The translations under genes were made by a program, and so were the position numbers. The notes beneath the pieces are model-generated. The model had not been told where the DNA came from. It saw only the letters and a list, made by a program, of their open reading frames with translations, and ran no database searches. Positions 1 through 7,716 of a stretch of DNA of 10,383 nt are shown one piece after another. Positions within the stretch are counted from its first letter, which is position 1. Each line of letters opens with the position of its first letter. Source of the stretch: Bordetella parapertussis (lineage in GTDB: Bacteria > Pseudomonadota > Gammaproteobacteria > Burkholderiales > Burkholderiaceae_B); contig CAMBLP010000075.1 of assembly GCA_945868195.1 (NCBI GenBank), positions 1 to 10,383 of the forward strand, written 5' to 3'.

Positions 1-148
1 CGCCTGCAACGGTTGAGCCAGGGCTCAAGCGAAAGACCGTCAAGTCGCGGCGGTTTGCCTTGCGGATACCGGCTTCGGTGACGCCGATTTCAACACCGGG
101 AACGGGGAATACCGCGGAATCGGACGGAATATGTAAGTTAACGGCCAT
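1..148 (-). CDS. argJ: Bifunctional glutamate N-acetyltransferase / amino-acid acetyltransferase ArgJ, N-terminal fragment
   Basis: The reverse strand starts with ATG at 148-146 and stays open for 49 codons to the window edge. It begins MAVNLHIPSDSAVFPVPGVE and continues with EAGIRKANRRDLTVFRL and SPGSTVAG. The VPGVEIGVTEAGIRK-type opening is characteristic of betaproteobacterial ArgJ. ArgJ transfers the acetyl group from N-acetylornithine to glutamate, recycling acetyl in the cytoplasmic arginine pathway; many versions also use acetyl-CoA. The autocatalytic cleavage site and active-site Thr lie beyond the edge, so bifunctionality cannot be judged. No strong Shine-Dalgarno precedes the ATG. 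The gene diverges from livK across 169 bp. The family call is confident although only the N-terminus is present. Confidence 0.87.
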   Translation of the reverse strand, partial: MAVNLHIPSDSAVFPVPGVEIGVTEAGIRKANRRDLTVFRLSPGSTVAG

Positions 149-242
149 GTTTGATCTGCTAATAAAGAGTTGAGCAAAGTATCATTATCACCTGTTTTTC
201 ATCTGGCTGAGCGGGTCGGAAGCGTCTCGCAAAGAGCCTCAC

Positions 243-266
243 CTGCTACTATTTGCAATGTAGCAG
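243..266. promoter_or_regulatory. Inverted repeat upstream of livK (possible operator or leader hairpin)
   Basis: CTGCTAC (243-249) and GTAGCAG (260-266) are perfect 7-base inverted arms. If T250 is bulged, pairing continues as ATT (251-253) with AAT (257-259), leaving loop TGC. A T run follows at 275-280, but about 8 bases after the stem, too far for a standard intrinsic terminator. It lies about 50 bp before the livK start, in the argJ/livK divergent region, where an operator or an attenuation-like leader would sit. No regulator is known from this sequence and the function is inferred. Confidence 0.35.
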
Positions 267-288
267 CAACCCCCTTTTTTGCCCAAAG

Positions 289-307
289 TAGGGCAATTGA
301 TTGCCTA
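289..307. promoter_or_regulatory. Near-palindrome directly before the livK ribosome-binding site
   Basis: TAGGGCAAT and ATTGCCTA flank a TG centre and form a near-perfect palindrome with one extra G in the left arm. Its 3' end shares its last A with the livK Shine-Dalgarno AGGAG (307-311). A short GCCC...GGGC repeat (281-284, 291-294) overlaps its left side. A protein bound here, or a hairpin in the mRNA, would affect translation or transcription of the transporter operon. This is inferred from position and symmetry alone. Confidence 0.3.
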
Positions 308-317
308 GGAGATTTTT

Positions 318-1484
318 ATGCGTTTGATTAAGCAACTTCTTGCCTTAGCCGCGCTTGTGCCGGGTTTGGCGTTCGCACAAGCCACTATTAAAGTCGGTAT
401 CGCCAATGACCTGTCCGGTCCGTTCGCCGCTCTTGGAGCGGAGGCGCGCGATGGTTTTAATCTCGCGATCAAAGAGTTGGGTGGCAAGCTCGGTGGGAAA
501 TCCGCAGAGTTCTTGCAAACGGATATGGGCGGTAATCCTGATCAAGCGCGTCAGCTTGTCAATCGTTATATTCAGCGCGACAAGATTGATTTCTTTACCG
601 GTCCGATCGGATCGAACGTGGCTTTAGCAGTCGGCCCCGTCTTGTTTGCTGCCAAGATCCCTTATCTTTCCAATAATCCTGGCCCCAGCCAGTTTGCGGG
701 TGCGCAGTGTAATGACTACTGGTTTGGTGTGTCTTACCAGAACGATGCTTTTCACGAGGCAGCAGGAAAGGTCGCTGCGGACCGTGGTTTTAAAAATATG
801 GTGATCATGGCCCCGGATTATCCGGCTGGCAAGGACGCTCTAAATGGTTTTAAGCGTGGCTACAAAGCAGCGGTGAGTCAAGAGGTCTACACCAAGCTTG
901 GACAGATCGATTATGCGGCTGAGTTGGCGCAACTCCGCGACGCTAAGCCAGAGGCGGTCTATATCTTTTTGCCGGGCGGTATGGGTATTAACTTTATCAA
1001 GCAGTTTGTCTCTGCAGGTCTGAACAAGAGCATCAAGCTAGTGGGTCCCGGCTTTTCAGGCGATGAAGATGTGATTCGTGCGGTAGGCGAGCCCATGGTT
1101 GGCATGTTTAATACTGCCCAGTGGGCCCATGATCTGGACAATGCCCAAAACAAAAAATTTGTTGCAGCCTTCCGCAAGGAGTACAAGGACCGCATGCCTA
1201 CAGTCTATGCGGCGCAGGCCTACGACGTGATCATGGCGATCGATGCCGCTGTCAAAGCCACCAAGGGCAACGTGGCGGATCGTCCAGCTGTGTTGGCTGC
1301 GCTTAAAAAGGCAGACTTCTCTTCAGTGCGCGGACCGTTCAAGTATGGCATCAACAACTTCCCCATTCAGCCTTATTACCTGCGTGTGATTGAAAAGAAC
1401 GCGCAAGGTCAGATCACTAATAAGTTGGTGGGCAAGGTGTTTGACTCCTATCAGGACGTCTACGTGGGCCAATGCAAGAAATAA
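318..1484 (+). CDS. livK: Branched-chain amino acid/amide-type ABC transporter, periplasmic substrate-binding protein
   Basis: This 388-residue protein opens with a typical Sec signal peptide: MRLIK, a hydrophobic core, and AFA before Q21 as the likely cleavage site. The mature part is a type I periplasmic binding fold of the Leu/Ile/Val family, starting IKVGIANDLSGPFAALG, then QTDMGGNPDQARQLVNR and the GPIGSNVALAVGP segment that usually lines the ligand cleft. Length is normal for the family. Cys131 and Cys386 are the only mature cysteines I noticed and could form a disulfide. AGGAG at 307-311, six bases before the ATG, fixes the start. It leads the five-gene operon and delivers ligand to LivHM. 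The ligand could be branched-chain amino acids, an amide or an aromatic acid; nearby genes do not decide. Confidence 0.9.
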   Translation: MRLIKQLLALAALVPGLAFAQATIKVGIANDLSGPFAALGAEARDGFNLAIKELGGKLGGKSAEFLQTDMGGNPDQARQLVNRYIQRDKIDFFTGPIGSNVALAVGPVLFAAKIPYLSNNPGPSQFAGAQCNDYWFGVSYQNDAFHEAAGKVAADRGFKNMVIMAPDYPAGKDALNGFKRGYKAAVSQEVYTKLGQIDYAAELAQLRDAKPEAVYIFLPGGMGINFIKQFVSAGLNKSIKLVGPGFSGDEDVIRAVGEPMVGMFNTAQWAHDLDNAQNKKFVAAFRKEYKDRMPTVYAAQAYDVIMAIDAAVKATKGNVADRPAVLAALKKADFSSVRGPFKYGINNFPIQPYYLRVIEKNAQGQITNKLVGKVFDSYQDVYVGQCKK

Positions 1485-1485
1485 C

Positions 1486-2406
1486 ATGAGTTCGACGCTG
1501 ATCGCCGAGCAGTTGCTCAATGGACTGCAATTCGGCCTGATGTTGTTTTTGATTGCAGCGGGCCTGACGCTGGTTTTCGGGATTCTCGATATCCTGAACG
1601 TGGCGCATGGTTCGCTGTATATGGCGGGCGCTTATGTTGCCGCTCAAACCATGCAGGTCACGCAGTCGTTTGTCGCCGCAGTGGTGGTCGCGGTCGTAGT
1701 GACGGGGCTCGTGGGGTTGGTGCTCGAGCTCGTGTTGATCAGAAAGCTTGTCATCCGCGATCACCTAGCTCAAGTACTCGGCACGTTTGCGGTGATTTTG
1801 ATTGCCAATGACGTGATCAAAATGATCTGGGGGCCTGCACCGATGATGATGAGCATGCCGCCTGCGCTATCGGGACCCGTTCAACTGACGTCAGAGTTGC
1901 TGTATCCGGCATATCGGCTGTTGATCATCGCGGTGGGCTTGGCGGCCGCCTTGGGCCTTTATTTGTTTGTGACGCGCACGAGAGCTGGCGTGCTAGTGCG
2001 CGCGGGCGCATCCAATCGACAGATGGCCACTTTGATGGGTGTGCGCGTGCCGCTGTTATTTCTTGGCGTTTTTGTGCTGGGTGCGATGCTGGCCGCGCTT
2101 GCGGGTGCTTTGCTGGGACCGGTGACGGCGATTCAAACAGGCATGGGTGAACAGATTCTGATTTTGGTACTGGTGTGTATCGTGATCGGCGGGATTGGTT
2201 CCATGCGTGGCGCGTTTGTGGGTGCTTTGCTGGTGGGCTTTGTCGATACGTCAGGGCGCGCTTTTTTGCCTTCATTGTTAAAGATTTTTTTCTCGCCTGC
2301 CGTCGCTTCTAGCGTGGGTCCGACGTTGGCGGCATTATCTATTTACATCCTAATGGCGGTGGTGTTGGTGTTCCGACCTTCAGGGTTATTTCCGGCGCGC
2401 GGTTGA
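1486..2406 (+). CDS. livH: Branched-chain amino acid-type ABC transporter permease LivH
   Basis: This is an inner-membrane permease of 306 residues, the usual LivH length, made almost entirely of hydrophobic segments (BPD_transp_2 family). It starts MSSTLIAEQLLNGLQFGLML and contains the family-typical LTLVFGILDILNVAHGSLYM near the N-terminus, a cytoplasmic loop with GVLVRAGASNRQMATLMGV that should contact the ATPases, and IGGIGSMRGAFVGALLVG near the C-terminus, ending VFRPSGLFPARG. The ATG lies one base after the livK stop. A longer frame from 1390 would add 32 residues overlapping livK with no LivH character, so I reject it. It pairs with LivM to form the translocation channel. The Shine-Dalgarno is weak, so translational coupling to livK is likely. 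Confidence 0.9.
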   Translation: MSSTLIAEQLLNGLQFGLMLFLIAAGLTLVFGILDILNVAHGSLYMAGAYVAAQTMQVTQSFVAAVVVAVVVTGLVGLVLELVLIRKLVIRDHLAQVLGTFAVILIANDVIKMIWGPAPMMMSMPPALSGPVQLTSELLYPAYRLLIIAVGLAAALGLYLFVTRTRAGVLVRAGASNRQMATLMGVRVPLLFLGVFVLGAMLAALAGALLGPVTAIQTGMGEQILILVLVCIVIGGIGSMRGAFVGALLVGFVDTSGRAFLPSLLKIFFSPAVASSVGPTLAALSIYILMAVVLVFRPSGLFPARG

Positions 2407-3350
2407 TGATGCGCAAGTTATTCACTGCGACCAATATGTCTGCGCTGGGCCTAGTCTTGCTATTGGTGTTCCCGCTCGTCGCACCTGTCCTCAATCTTGA
2501 TTTTTATGTGTCGTTTGTTCGTCGCGTCTTGATTTTTGCTTTGGCCGCGACGAGTTTGAATTTTATTTTGGGTTACGGGGGTATGGTCGCGCTGGGTCAT
2601 GCGGCATTTTTTGGTGCGGGCGCCTATGTTGTCGCGATTCTCTCTGTCCAAGGTGTCTCGCAAGCTTTAATTGCCTGGCCTATCGCGATGTTGGTCGCGG
2701 GTGCGTTGGCGCTTGTCATTGGCTTTATTTCCTTGCGTACGCGTGGCGTATATTTCATCATGATTACGCTGGCATTTGCCCAAATGGTGTTTTATTTATT
2801 TATCTCGCTGCGGCAATATGGAGGCGAGGATGGCATCAACTTAGCAGATCCCAGTGCGTTGCCTGGCCTCAATCTTGCGAACGATCGGACGTTTTATTAT
2901 GTTGTGCTGGTGGTGGTGCTGGCCTGTCTGTGGTGGCTCAATCGTCTCATTCAGGCCCGCTTTGGTCAGGCCTTGCAGGGTATTCGTGAAAACGAGTCTC
3001 GGATGGAGGCTCTGGGCTATCCGGTTTTTCGGATCAAGCTGGTGGCCTTCGTCATCGCAGGCATCATGGCCGGGCTCGCAGGCGCACTATTAGCCAGTCA
3101 CAATCAGTTCGTCTCTCCAAGCCTGATGCACTGGACGGCCTCGGCTAATCTCATCATTATGGTGATTGTCGGAGGTATTGGCTTGCGCTATGGCGGACTC
3201 GTGGGCGCCGCGGTGATGCTGTGGCTTGAGGAAGTGCTGCGCTTGTATACCGACTATTGGCACTTGCCTTTGGGTGTATTGTTGCTTGCGATCGTCCTGT
3301 TTGCGCCGAGAGGGTTAGCGGGGATGTTTAAACGGAGCGCTGCGCGATGA
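2406..3350 (+). CDS. livM: Branched-chain amino acid-type ABC transporter permease LivM
   Basis: This 314-residue inner-membrane permease has many hydrophobic segments and LivM hallmarks: SLNFILGYGGMVALGHAAFF in the first third, a VYFIMITLAFAQM helix, a cytoplasmic coupling loop with IRENESRMEALGYPVFRIK, then AGIMAGLAGALLASHNQFVS and a C-terminal LFAPRGLAG. It forms the transporter pore with LivH. The ATG at 2406 overlaps the livH TGA by one base (TGATG). ATG at 2409 is equally possible, and a TTG at 2403 is in frame but unlikely. No clear Shine-Dalgarno is visible, consistent with coupled translation. It lacks the extra N-terminal region of E. coli LivM, as is usual for the shorter betaproteobacterial versions. 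Confidence 0.9.
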   Translation: MMRKLFTATNMSALGLVLLLVFPLVAPVLNLDFYVSFVRRVLIFALAATSLNFILGYGGMVALGHAAFFGAGAYVVAILSVQGVSQALIAWPIAMLVAGALALVIGFISLRTRGVYFIMITLAFAQMVFYLFISLRQYGGEDGINLADPSALPGLNLANDRTFYYVVLVVVLACLWWLNRLIQARFGQALQGIRENESRMEALGYPVFRIKLVAFVIAGIMAGLAGALLASHNQFVSPSLMHWTASANLIIMVIVGGIGLRYGGLVGAAVMLWLEEVLRLYTDYWHLPLGVLLLAIVLFAPRGLAGMFKRSAAR

Positions 3351-4114
3351 GTGCTCTGGTTTCCAACGCCGTATTAGTGGCGCAACAGTTGACCAAGCGC
3401 TATGGCGCGCTGGTCGCGTGCGATCAGGTCTCGCTGTCTTTGTTGTCCGGTGAGATTCATGCTTTGATTGGACCTAATGGCGCGGGCAAGTCTACGCTGA
3501 TTCATTTGCTCTCAGGTTCGGTTGCCTCAGATAGTGGTCGTCTTGCGCTTCAGGGGCATGACGTCACGCGTGCGAGTTTGCACCAGCGGGTGGCCTCGGG
3601 TTTGTCGCGTTCTTATCAGATCACCAATATTTTCAAACAGTTCAGTGTGTTTGAAAATTTATTACTCGCGATGCAAGCGTGTTCGGGGAGCAGCTTTAGT
3701 TTCTGGCGTCCTCGCGCGCAGGATAAGGCCTTGTACGAGGCCGCAGAATCCTTGGCGTGCGATTGTGCGATCGCGCCAGATGTGTGGCATGTTGCTGCCG
3801 GAACGTTGCCGCATGGAGAGCAACGCAAACTAGAGTTTGCCTTGGCCTTAGCCTCTAAGCCATCCGTGCTGTTACTTGATGAACCGATGGCAGGCATGGG
3901 GCCGGATGAAACCATTAAGCTGACCGAGTTAATTGCCTCGATGCGCGGACGCACCACGATGTTACTGGTCGAGCATGATATGCAGGCGGTTTTTCGACTT
4001 GCGGATCGTATCTCTGTCTTGGTTTATGGCCGCATGATCGCAACCGGCACGCCCGAGGAAATCCGAAATCATGCTGGTGTGCGAGAAGCGTATCTGGGTG
4101 AGGAGCAGACTTGA
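3347..4114 (+). CDS. livG: Branched-chain amino acid-type ABC transporter ATP-binding protein LivG
   Basis: This 255-residue cytoplasmic ATPase subunit has all nucleotide-binding motifs in order: Walker A GPNGAGKST at 42-50, Q-loop around Q91 (SRSYQITNIF), signature region LPHGEQRKLE at 154-163, Walker B VLLLDEP at 174-180, and H-loop His210 in LLVEHDM. The signature departs from the consensus LSGGQ in the way LivG proteins often do. The GMGPDE D-loop region and the C-terminal IATGTPEEIRNHAGVREAYL match the family, where the tail contacts the permeases. The start overlaps the livM stop as ATGA, with GGAG at 3334-3337. It should pair with LivF to drive import. Confidence 0.93.
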   Translation: MSALVSNAVLVAQQLTKRYGALVACDQVSLSLLSGEIHALIGPNGAGKSTLIHLLSGSVASDSGRLALQGHDVTRASLHQRVASGLSRSYQITNIFKQFSVFENLLLAMQACSGSSFSFWRPRAQDKALYEAAESLACDCAIAPDVWHVAAGTLPHGEQRKLEFALALASKPSVLLLDEPMAGMGPDETIKLTELIASMRGRTTMLLVEHDMQAVFRLADRISVLVYGRMIATGTPEEIRNHAGVREAYLGEEQT

Positions 4115-4818
4115 TGTTGCACGCCCATCACATACAAAGCGGATACGGCCAGAGCCAGGTGTTGTTCGATGTCTCCCTTGAGATCCAGCGTGGCGAGGTC
4201 GTGGCTTTGTTAGGGCGTAACGGCATGGGTAAAAGTACGCTGATCCGGACGTTGTTTGGTCAACTGCCCTTAACGGCAGGCACATTAAGTTTTGAGGGTG
4301 AGAGTATTGCGGGTTGGTCCTCTGATCGCATCGCGCGCTTGGGTTTGGCGATCGTGCCGGAAGGGCGACAGTGTTTTCCCAATCTGACAGTCCGAGAGCA
4401 CCTCACGGCGTTTGCCGCGCACCGCAATTCCGAGATCATTGAAGCTTGGGATGTCGAGAAGGTCTTTGAAATCTTTCCTCGTCTGCGTGAGCGGGCACGC
4501 AATATGGGTAATCAATTGTCCGGCGGCGAGCAACAAATGCTGGCGATTGGACGCGCGTTGGTGACCAATCCTAAACTTCTTGTACTGGATGAAGCGACTG
4601 AGGGGCTTGCCCCACTGGTGCGTGAAGAAATCTGGCAATGTCTTGCGCGTTTGCGCGAAAGCGGACAAACCATTCTCGTGGTCGACAAGTATGTCGAACG
4701 TTTATTAAAGCTGGCCGATCGGCATGTGATTTTGGAGCGGGGTGCGGTGGTGTGGCAAGGGAGCTCCGCTGAGCTTGATGCCCAGCGGGATTTGTGGACA
4801 CGTTATCTGGGCGTTTAG
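4114..4818 (+). CDS. livF: Branched-chain amino acid-type ABC transporter ATP-binding protein LivF
   Basis: This 234-residue ATPase is the second nucleotide-binding subunit. Walker [10 protein letters not shown] spans 34-42, with the [19 protein letters not shown]-loop/helical region typical of LivF, signature LSGGE at 135-139, and Walker B LLVLDEA at 155-161 followed by TEGLAP. The canonical H-loop His is absent: the aligned stretch is VVDKYV with Lys192. LivF proteins commonly lack this His, but Lys is a noticeable version. The ATG at 4114 overlaps the livG TGA by one base, and AGGAG at 4101-4105, eight bases upstream, supports this start over the in-frame TTG at 4111. The stop codon overlaps that of convergent hemL. 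Confidence 0.93.
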   Translation: MLHAHHIQSGYGQSQVLFDVSLEIQRGEVVALLGRNGMGKSTLIRTLFGQLPLTAGTLSFEGESIAGWSSDRIARLGLAIVPEGRQCFPNLTVREHLTAFAAHRNSEIIEAWDVEKVFEIFPRLRERARNMGNQLSGGEQQMLAIGRALVTNPKLLVLDEATEGLAPLVREEIWQCLARLRESGQTILVVDKYVERLLKLADRHVILERGAVVWQGSSAELDAQRDLWTRYLGV

Positions 4819-4833
4819 CCTTTGGCTAAGCGC
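4811..4833. terminator. Stem-loop over the overlapping livF and hemL stop codons
   Basis: GCGTTTAGCC (4811-4820) pairs with GGCTAAGCGC (4824-4833) around the loop TTT. This gives a 10-pair stem in plus-strand RNA with one G-U pair (4814/4830). In minus-strand RNA that pair becomes a C/A mismatch, leaving 9 pairs. Both stop codons lie inside it. No U tract follows on either strand, so it is not a textbook intrinsic terminator. It could still end or protect both convergent transcripts. Confidence 0.45.
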
Positions 4834-6101
4834 GCAAACACTTTGTCGGCAGCGGCGATGGTTGCGTCAATCACGCTGTCATCATGCGTCGAGGAAACAA
4901 AGCCGGCCTCATAGGCTGACGGTGCAAAATACACACCCTCGTCCAGCATGGCATGAAAGAACACCTTGAACATCTCGATATTACTGGCGGATACTGCGGC
5001 AAGTGTGGTCGGGATATCGTTTGAGAAATACAAGCCGAACATGCCACCCTCGCTGTCTGCGCTAAACGGGATGTCATGCGCATGCGCGCGCTCGGTGAGT
5101 CCTTTGGTCAGCGCGCGTGTTTGTTTGTTAAGCGCTTCGAAAAAGCCTGGCTTAGACAATAGCTTGAGCGTGGTGATGCCAGCGGCGACCGCGACAAGAT
5201 TGCCCGACAAGGTGCCGGCCTGATAGACACCACCCAGAGGAGCAATATTTTTCATGACCTCGGCGCTCCCACCAAAGGCTCCGATGGGCATGCCGCCACC
5301 GATGACCTTGGCCAGGGTGGTGATGTCGGGCTTGATGCCGGTCAGGCCTTGAACGCCCTGAGGGCCGACGCGGAAACCTGTCATGACCTCATCAAAAATC
5401 AATAAGGCGCCGTGCGCCGAGCATTCGCTGCGCAAGGTTTCAAGAAAGCCGGCGATTGGCTTGACCATGTTCATGTTGCCCGCGATCGGTTCAACGATGA
5501 CACAGGCGATTTCTTTGCCATGCTGTTTAAACGCAGCTTTGACACCCTCGATATCGTTGTAGTCGAGCACGATGGTGTGCGCGACAAACTCGGGTGGGAC
5601 GCCCGCCGAAGTTGGGTTGCCAAACGTCAAAAGACCTGAGCCCGCTTTGACCAACAGGCTATCCGCATGACCGTGGTAACAGCCTTCGAATTTAATGATC
5701 TTGTTGCGACCTGTCGCGCCACGTGCAAGACGGATCGCGGTCATCGTGGCTTCGGTACCCGAGCTCACCAAACGAACCTGTTCAAGAGAGGGCATGCGCT
5801 CGATCAGCATTTCCGCGATGATGACCTCAGTCTCTGTTGGCGCGCCATACGACAAGCCGTGCACGGCGGCATCCTGGACCGCCTTGATCACCTCGGGATG
5901 CGCGTGACCAAGAATAGCCGGACCCCATGAGCCGATGTAGTCAATGTAGCGTTTGTCATCTGCATCCCAAAAATAGGGTCCTTGGGCGCGGGCGACAAAG
6001 CGCGGTGTGCCGCCGACTGAACGGAAGGCCCGAACGGGAGAGTTGACACCCCCCGGGATGCTGCGACAGGCGCGTTCGAAAAGTTCAACGTTGCGTGACA
6101 T
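4815..6101 (-). CDS. hemL: Glutamate-1-semialdehyde 2,1-aminomutase
   Basis: This 428-residue cytoplasmic PLP enzyme converts glutamate-1-semialdehyde to 5-aminolevulinate in the C5 route to heme. Length is standard. It starts [20 protein letters not shown] and has [16 protein letters not shown] (113-128) for cofactor phosphate contacts, GCYHGHAD (140-147), [10 protein letters not shown] (237-246), and [15 protein letters not shown] with Lys265 as the Schiff-base lysine, the same number as in E. coli. [12 protein letters not shown] is also present. It is transcribed leftward as the last gene after thiE, 15 bases away. GGAG (complement of 6111-6114), nine bases before the ATG, lies immediately beside the thiE stop. 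The stop codon overlaps that of livF on the opposite strand. Confidence 0.97.
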   Translation of the reverse strand: MSRNVELFERACRSIPGGVNSPVRAFRSVGGTPRFVARAQGPYFWDADDKRYIDYIGSWGPAILGHAHPEVIKAVQDAAVHGLSYGAPTETEVIIAEMLIERMPSLEQVRLVSSGTEATMTAIRLARGATGRNKIIKFEGCYHGHADSLLVKAGSGLLTFGNPTSAGVPPEFVAHTIVLDYNDIEGVKAAFKQHGKEIACVIVEPIAGNMNMVKPIAGFLETLRSECSAHGALLIFDEVMTGFRVGPQGVQGLTGIKPDITTLAKVIGGGMPIGAFGGSAEVMKNIAPLGGVYQAGTLSGNLVAVAAGITTLKLLSKPGFFEALNKQTRALTKGLTERAHAHDIPFSADSEGGMFGLYFSNDIPTTLAAVSASNIEMFKVFFHAMLDEGVYFAPSAYEAGFVSSTHDDSVIDATIAAADKVFARLAKG

Positions 6102-6116
6102 AAAAAAATACTCCGT

Positions 6117-6809
6117 TCAAACGGGAAGAGAGGATGTGGAAAGAGAAGAGGCGGGCGGCGTCTGCGTAAACGGCGCAGACAAGGCGCGCGCTGCGGCTTC
6201 GATATCGGGCGCTAGAAATAGGCTGCCGACGACGGCGATAGCATCTGCACCGGCGCTCGCCAAGGTCGAGGCTTGAGCGATGCCGATGCCCCCGATTGCA
6301 ACGACGGCGGGCCGAGGCTCGCCTAGGGCTTGGCAAAGTGCTTGCCCCTCGGATAGTACGCTCAGCGGTGCTGTCGGGGCATGTGGTTTGGTCAAAGAGG
6401 CATACATGGCGCCAAAGGCGATATAGGCAACTTGATGCGCGAGTAAGCGCTGGGCGCGTTGTGGATCGGCATAACAGGAGACGCCCAAGAGCATTTCAGG
6501 ACCGATTTCACGGCGAACAAGGGCCGGGTCATCATCGTGCTGACCCACGTGCACGCCATGTGCGCCAAGCTCAAGCGCGAGACGCCAATCGTCGTTGATT
6601 AGAAACACTAGGCCGAGTTCATGACAAACCGGGAGTAAGGTCTGCGCTAAATGACGGCGCAGCGCGGGCTCGGCGGTTTTGTGTCGGAGCTGCAAGGCTT
6701 TCATGCCACCACGTGCGGCGGCGCGGACCGCTTGCTCGAGGCGAAGGGCATCATCCCAGTCGGGGGTGACGCCATAGAGGCCAATAGGAAACTTAATATT
6801 CGTTTGCAT
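6117..6809 (-). CDS. thiE: Thiamin phosphate synthase
   Basis: This 230-residue TIM-barrel enzyme joins hydroxymethylpyrimidine diphosphate and thiazole phosphate to make thiamin phosphate. The family signatures are in order: GLYGVTPD at the N-terminus, ALQLRHK (QLRxK, pyrophosphate contacts), LINDDWRLALELGAHGVHVG with the Asn-Asp-Asp metal and pyrophosphate residues, GVSCY, FGAMYASLTKPHAP, VAIGGIG and AVVGSLF. It therefore looks catalytically intact. The C-terminus carries an unusual Ser/Thr/Pro-rich tail of roughly 15 residues beyond the barrel, making it a little longer than typical ThiE. The gene follows the thiD-like gene by 17 bases and precedes hemL by 15, forming one leftward operon. 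The Shine-Dalgarno is weak. Confidence 0.95.
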   Translation of the reverse strand: MQTNIKFPIGLYGVTPDWDDALRLEQAVRAAARGGMKALQLRHKTAEPALRRHLAQTLLPVCHELGLVFLINDDWRLALELGAHGVHVGQHDDDPALVRREIGPEMLLGVSCYADPQRAQRLLAHQVAYIAFGAMYASLTKPHAPTAPLSVLSEGQALCQALGEPRPAVVAIGGIGIAQASTLASAGADAIAVVGSLFLAPDIEAAARALSAPFTQTPPASSLSTSSLPV

Positions 6810-6826
6810 CAGAGAACAAGGACTCT

Positions 6827-7645
6827 TTAAGGATCGATTGGTATGCGCCGGGCGATCAAGTGTCCCATGCCTGGTTGAAAAGACTGTAACAGGGCTTGTC
6901 CCGCATGGGCGCAGGCCTGTTCCGCAGCTGTGGGAACACTGAGTCCGCGAGCCAGCAGGCAGGCGAGCGCGGTGGCGACAAGGCCGCCCGAGTCCCGAGT
7001 GTGCTCTGGAAAGACAGGGTTTGGCCAGGCGATCGTTTCACTTTCAGGACCTGTTAGCACGTTAGCCTGAAGGCCGGGACGTTGTTTGACTCCAATGATG
7101 AGCACCCATTGGGCGCCGATGGCTTGTAGCGCTTGGGCACCTCCGGCTTGTCCAGAGGCCTCCATGACCTCGTCGCTAATCCATTGGGTCAGTCGACGCG
7201 CCTCAATGACGACAATATGGGCCTGAGGCACAAGCAGCTCAACGACGGCACCAATCAAGTCGTCAACCTCGTCCTCTTCTTCGGCGGGGATTTCAGTGTC
7301 GATTTCTTGGGCGCCTAGGTGTAAAACCAAAGGGATTTGACTGTAATCCGCGGCGATTTGTGCAACGGCGCTGACAGCTGCAACCGAGGACAGTGCGCCG
7401 ACTTTGATCGCTTGGACAGGGATATCCTCCAGGATGCAGCGCGCTTGGTCATCGATTTGCTCTGCGGAACAGGGCAAAACGGACTCGCTTTTGGCGCTGT
7501 CTTGGATGGTGATGGCCGTTAACGTAGACACGGCGTGCCCACCGAGCGCGGCACAGGTAATCGCGTCCGCGGGCAAACCATCCGAACCGGTCGGGTCAAA
7601 AGGGCCAAAAAGAAGAGTGACGGGTGTTGCGATGGGTTGATTCAT
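6827..7645 (-). CDS. thiD: Divergent hydroxymethylpyrimidine/phosphomethylpyrimidine kinase-like protein (ThiD-like)
   Basis: This 272-residue protein has a ribokinase-like fold related to ThiD, which phosphorylates hydroxymethylpyrimidine (phosphate) for ThiE. Family-like stretches are FGPFDPTGSDGLPADAITCA (13-32), TAITIQDS (43-50), IKVGAL (80-85) and the C-terminal GMGHLIARR. Key stretches are altered: the GTGC anion-hole/catalytic motif reads DSGG (218-221), the DPVM region reads HLGAQE (109-114), the TPN region reads VIEA, and KGGH reads IGVK. An acidic patch AEEEDEVDD (121-129) interrupts the middle. I chose ATG at 7645 (MNQPIATP) over ATG at 7705, which adds 20 residues of no family character. 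Its place before thiE supports a thiamin link, but kinase activity is uncertain. I recall similar proteins in Bordetella relatives. Confidence 0.72.
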   Translation of the reverse strand: MNQPIATPVTLLFGPFDPTGSDGLPADAITCAALGGHAVSTLTAITIQDSAKSESVLPCSAEQIDDQARCILEDIPVQAIKVGALSSVAAVSAVAQIAADYSQIPLVLHLGAQEIDTEIPAEEEDEVDDLIGAVVELLVPQAHIVVIEARRLTQWISDEVMEASGQAGGAQALQAIGAQWVLIIGVKQRPGLQANVLTGPESETIAWPNPVFPEHTRDSGGLVATALACLLARGLSVPTAAEQACAHAGQALLQSFQPGMGHLIARRIPIDP

Positions 7646-7716
7646 GTCAAAAAGACAAGCGATGTGTAGGCACGCATGGGTTGGTTTGGTTAAGATTGAC
7701 CCCATTGTAAGAGATG

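Noticed and set aside
178..212. Minus-strand GATAAT/GATACT as a -10 box for argJ
   Set aside because: The bases at -35 (GCTCAG or CCAGAT) do not resemble TTGACA; A/T-rich chance match is likely.
271..280. CCCCTTTTTT as the tail of an intrinsic terminator
   Set aside because: The T run is separated from the 243-266 stem by about 8 bases and lies inside the livK leader, so a terminator call is not supported.
1390..1485. Longer livH start at 1390
   Set aside because: It adds 32 residues wholly inside livK with no LivH-like sequence. ATG at 1486 gives the normal N-terminus and length.
5412..5930. Plus-strand open frames across hemL
   Set aside because: They are antisense shadows of a well-conserved PLP enzyme, with no family character, start signals or plausible composition of their own.
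7646..7705. Longer thiD-like start at 7705
   Set aside because: The extra 20 residues have no family similarity, and no Shine-Dalgarno is visible before either start. MNQPIATP fits the domain boundary better.
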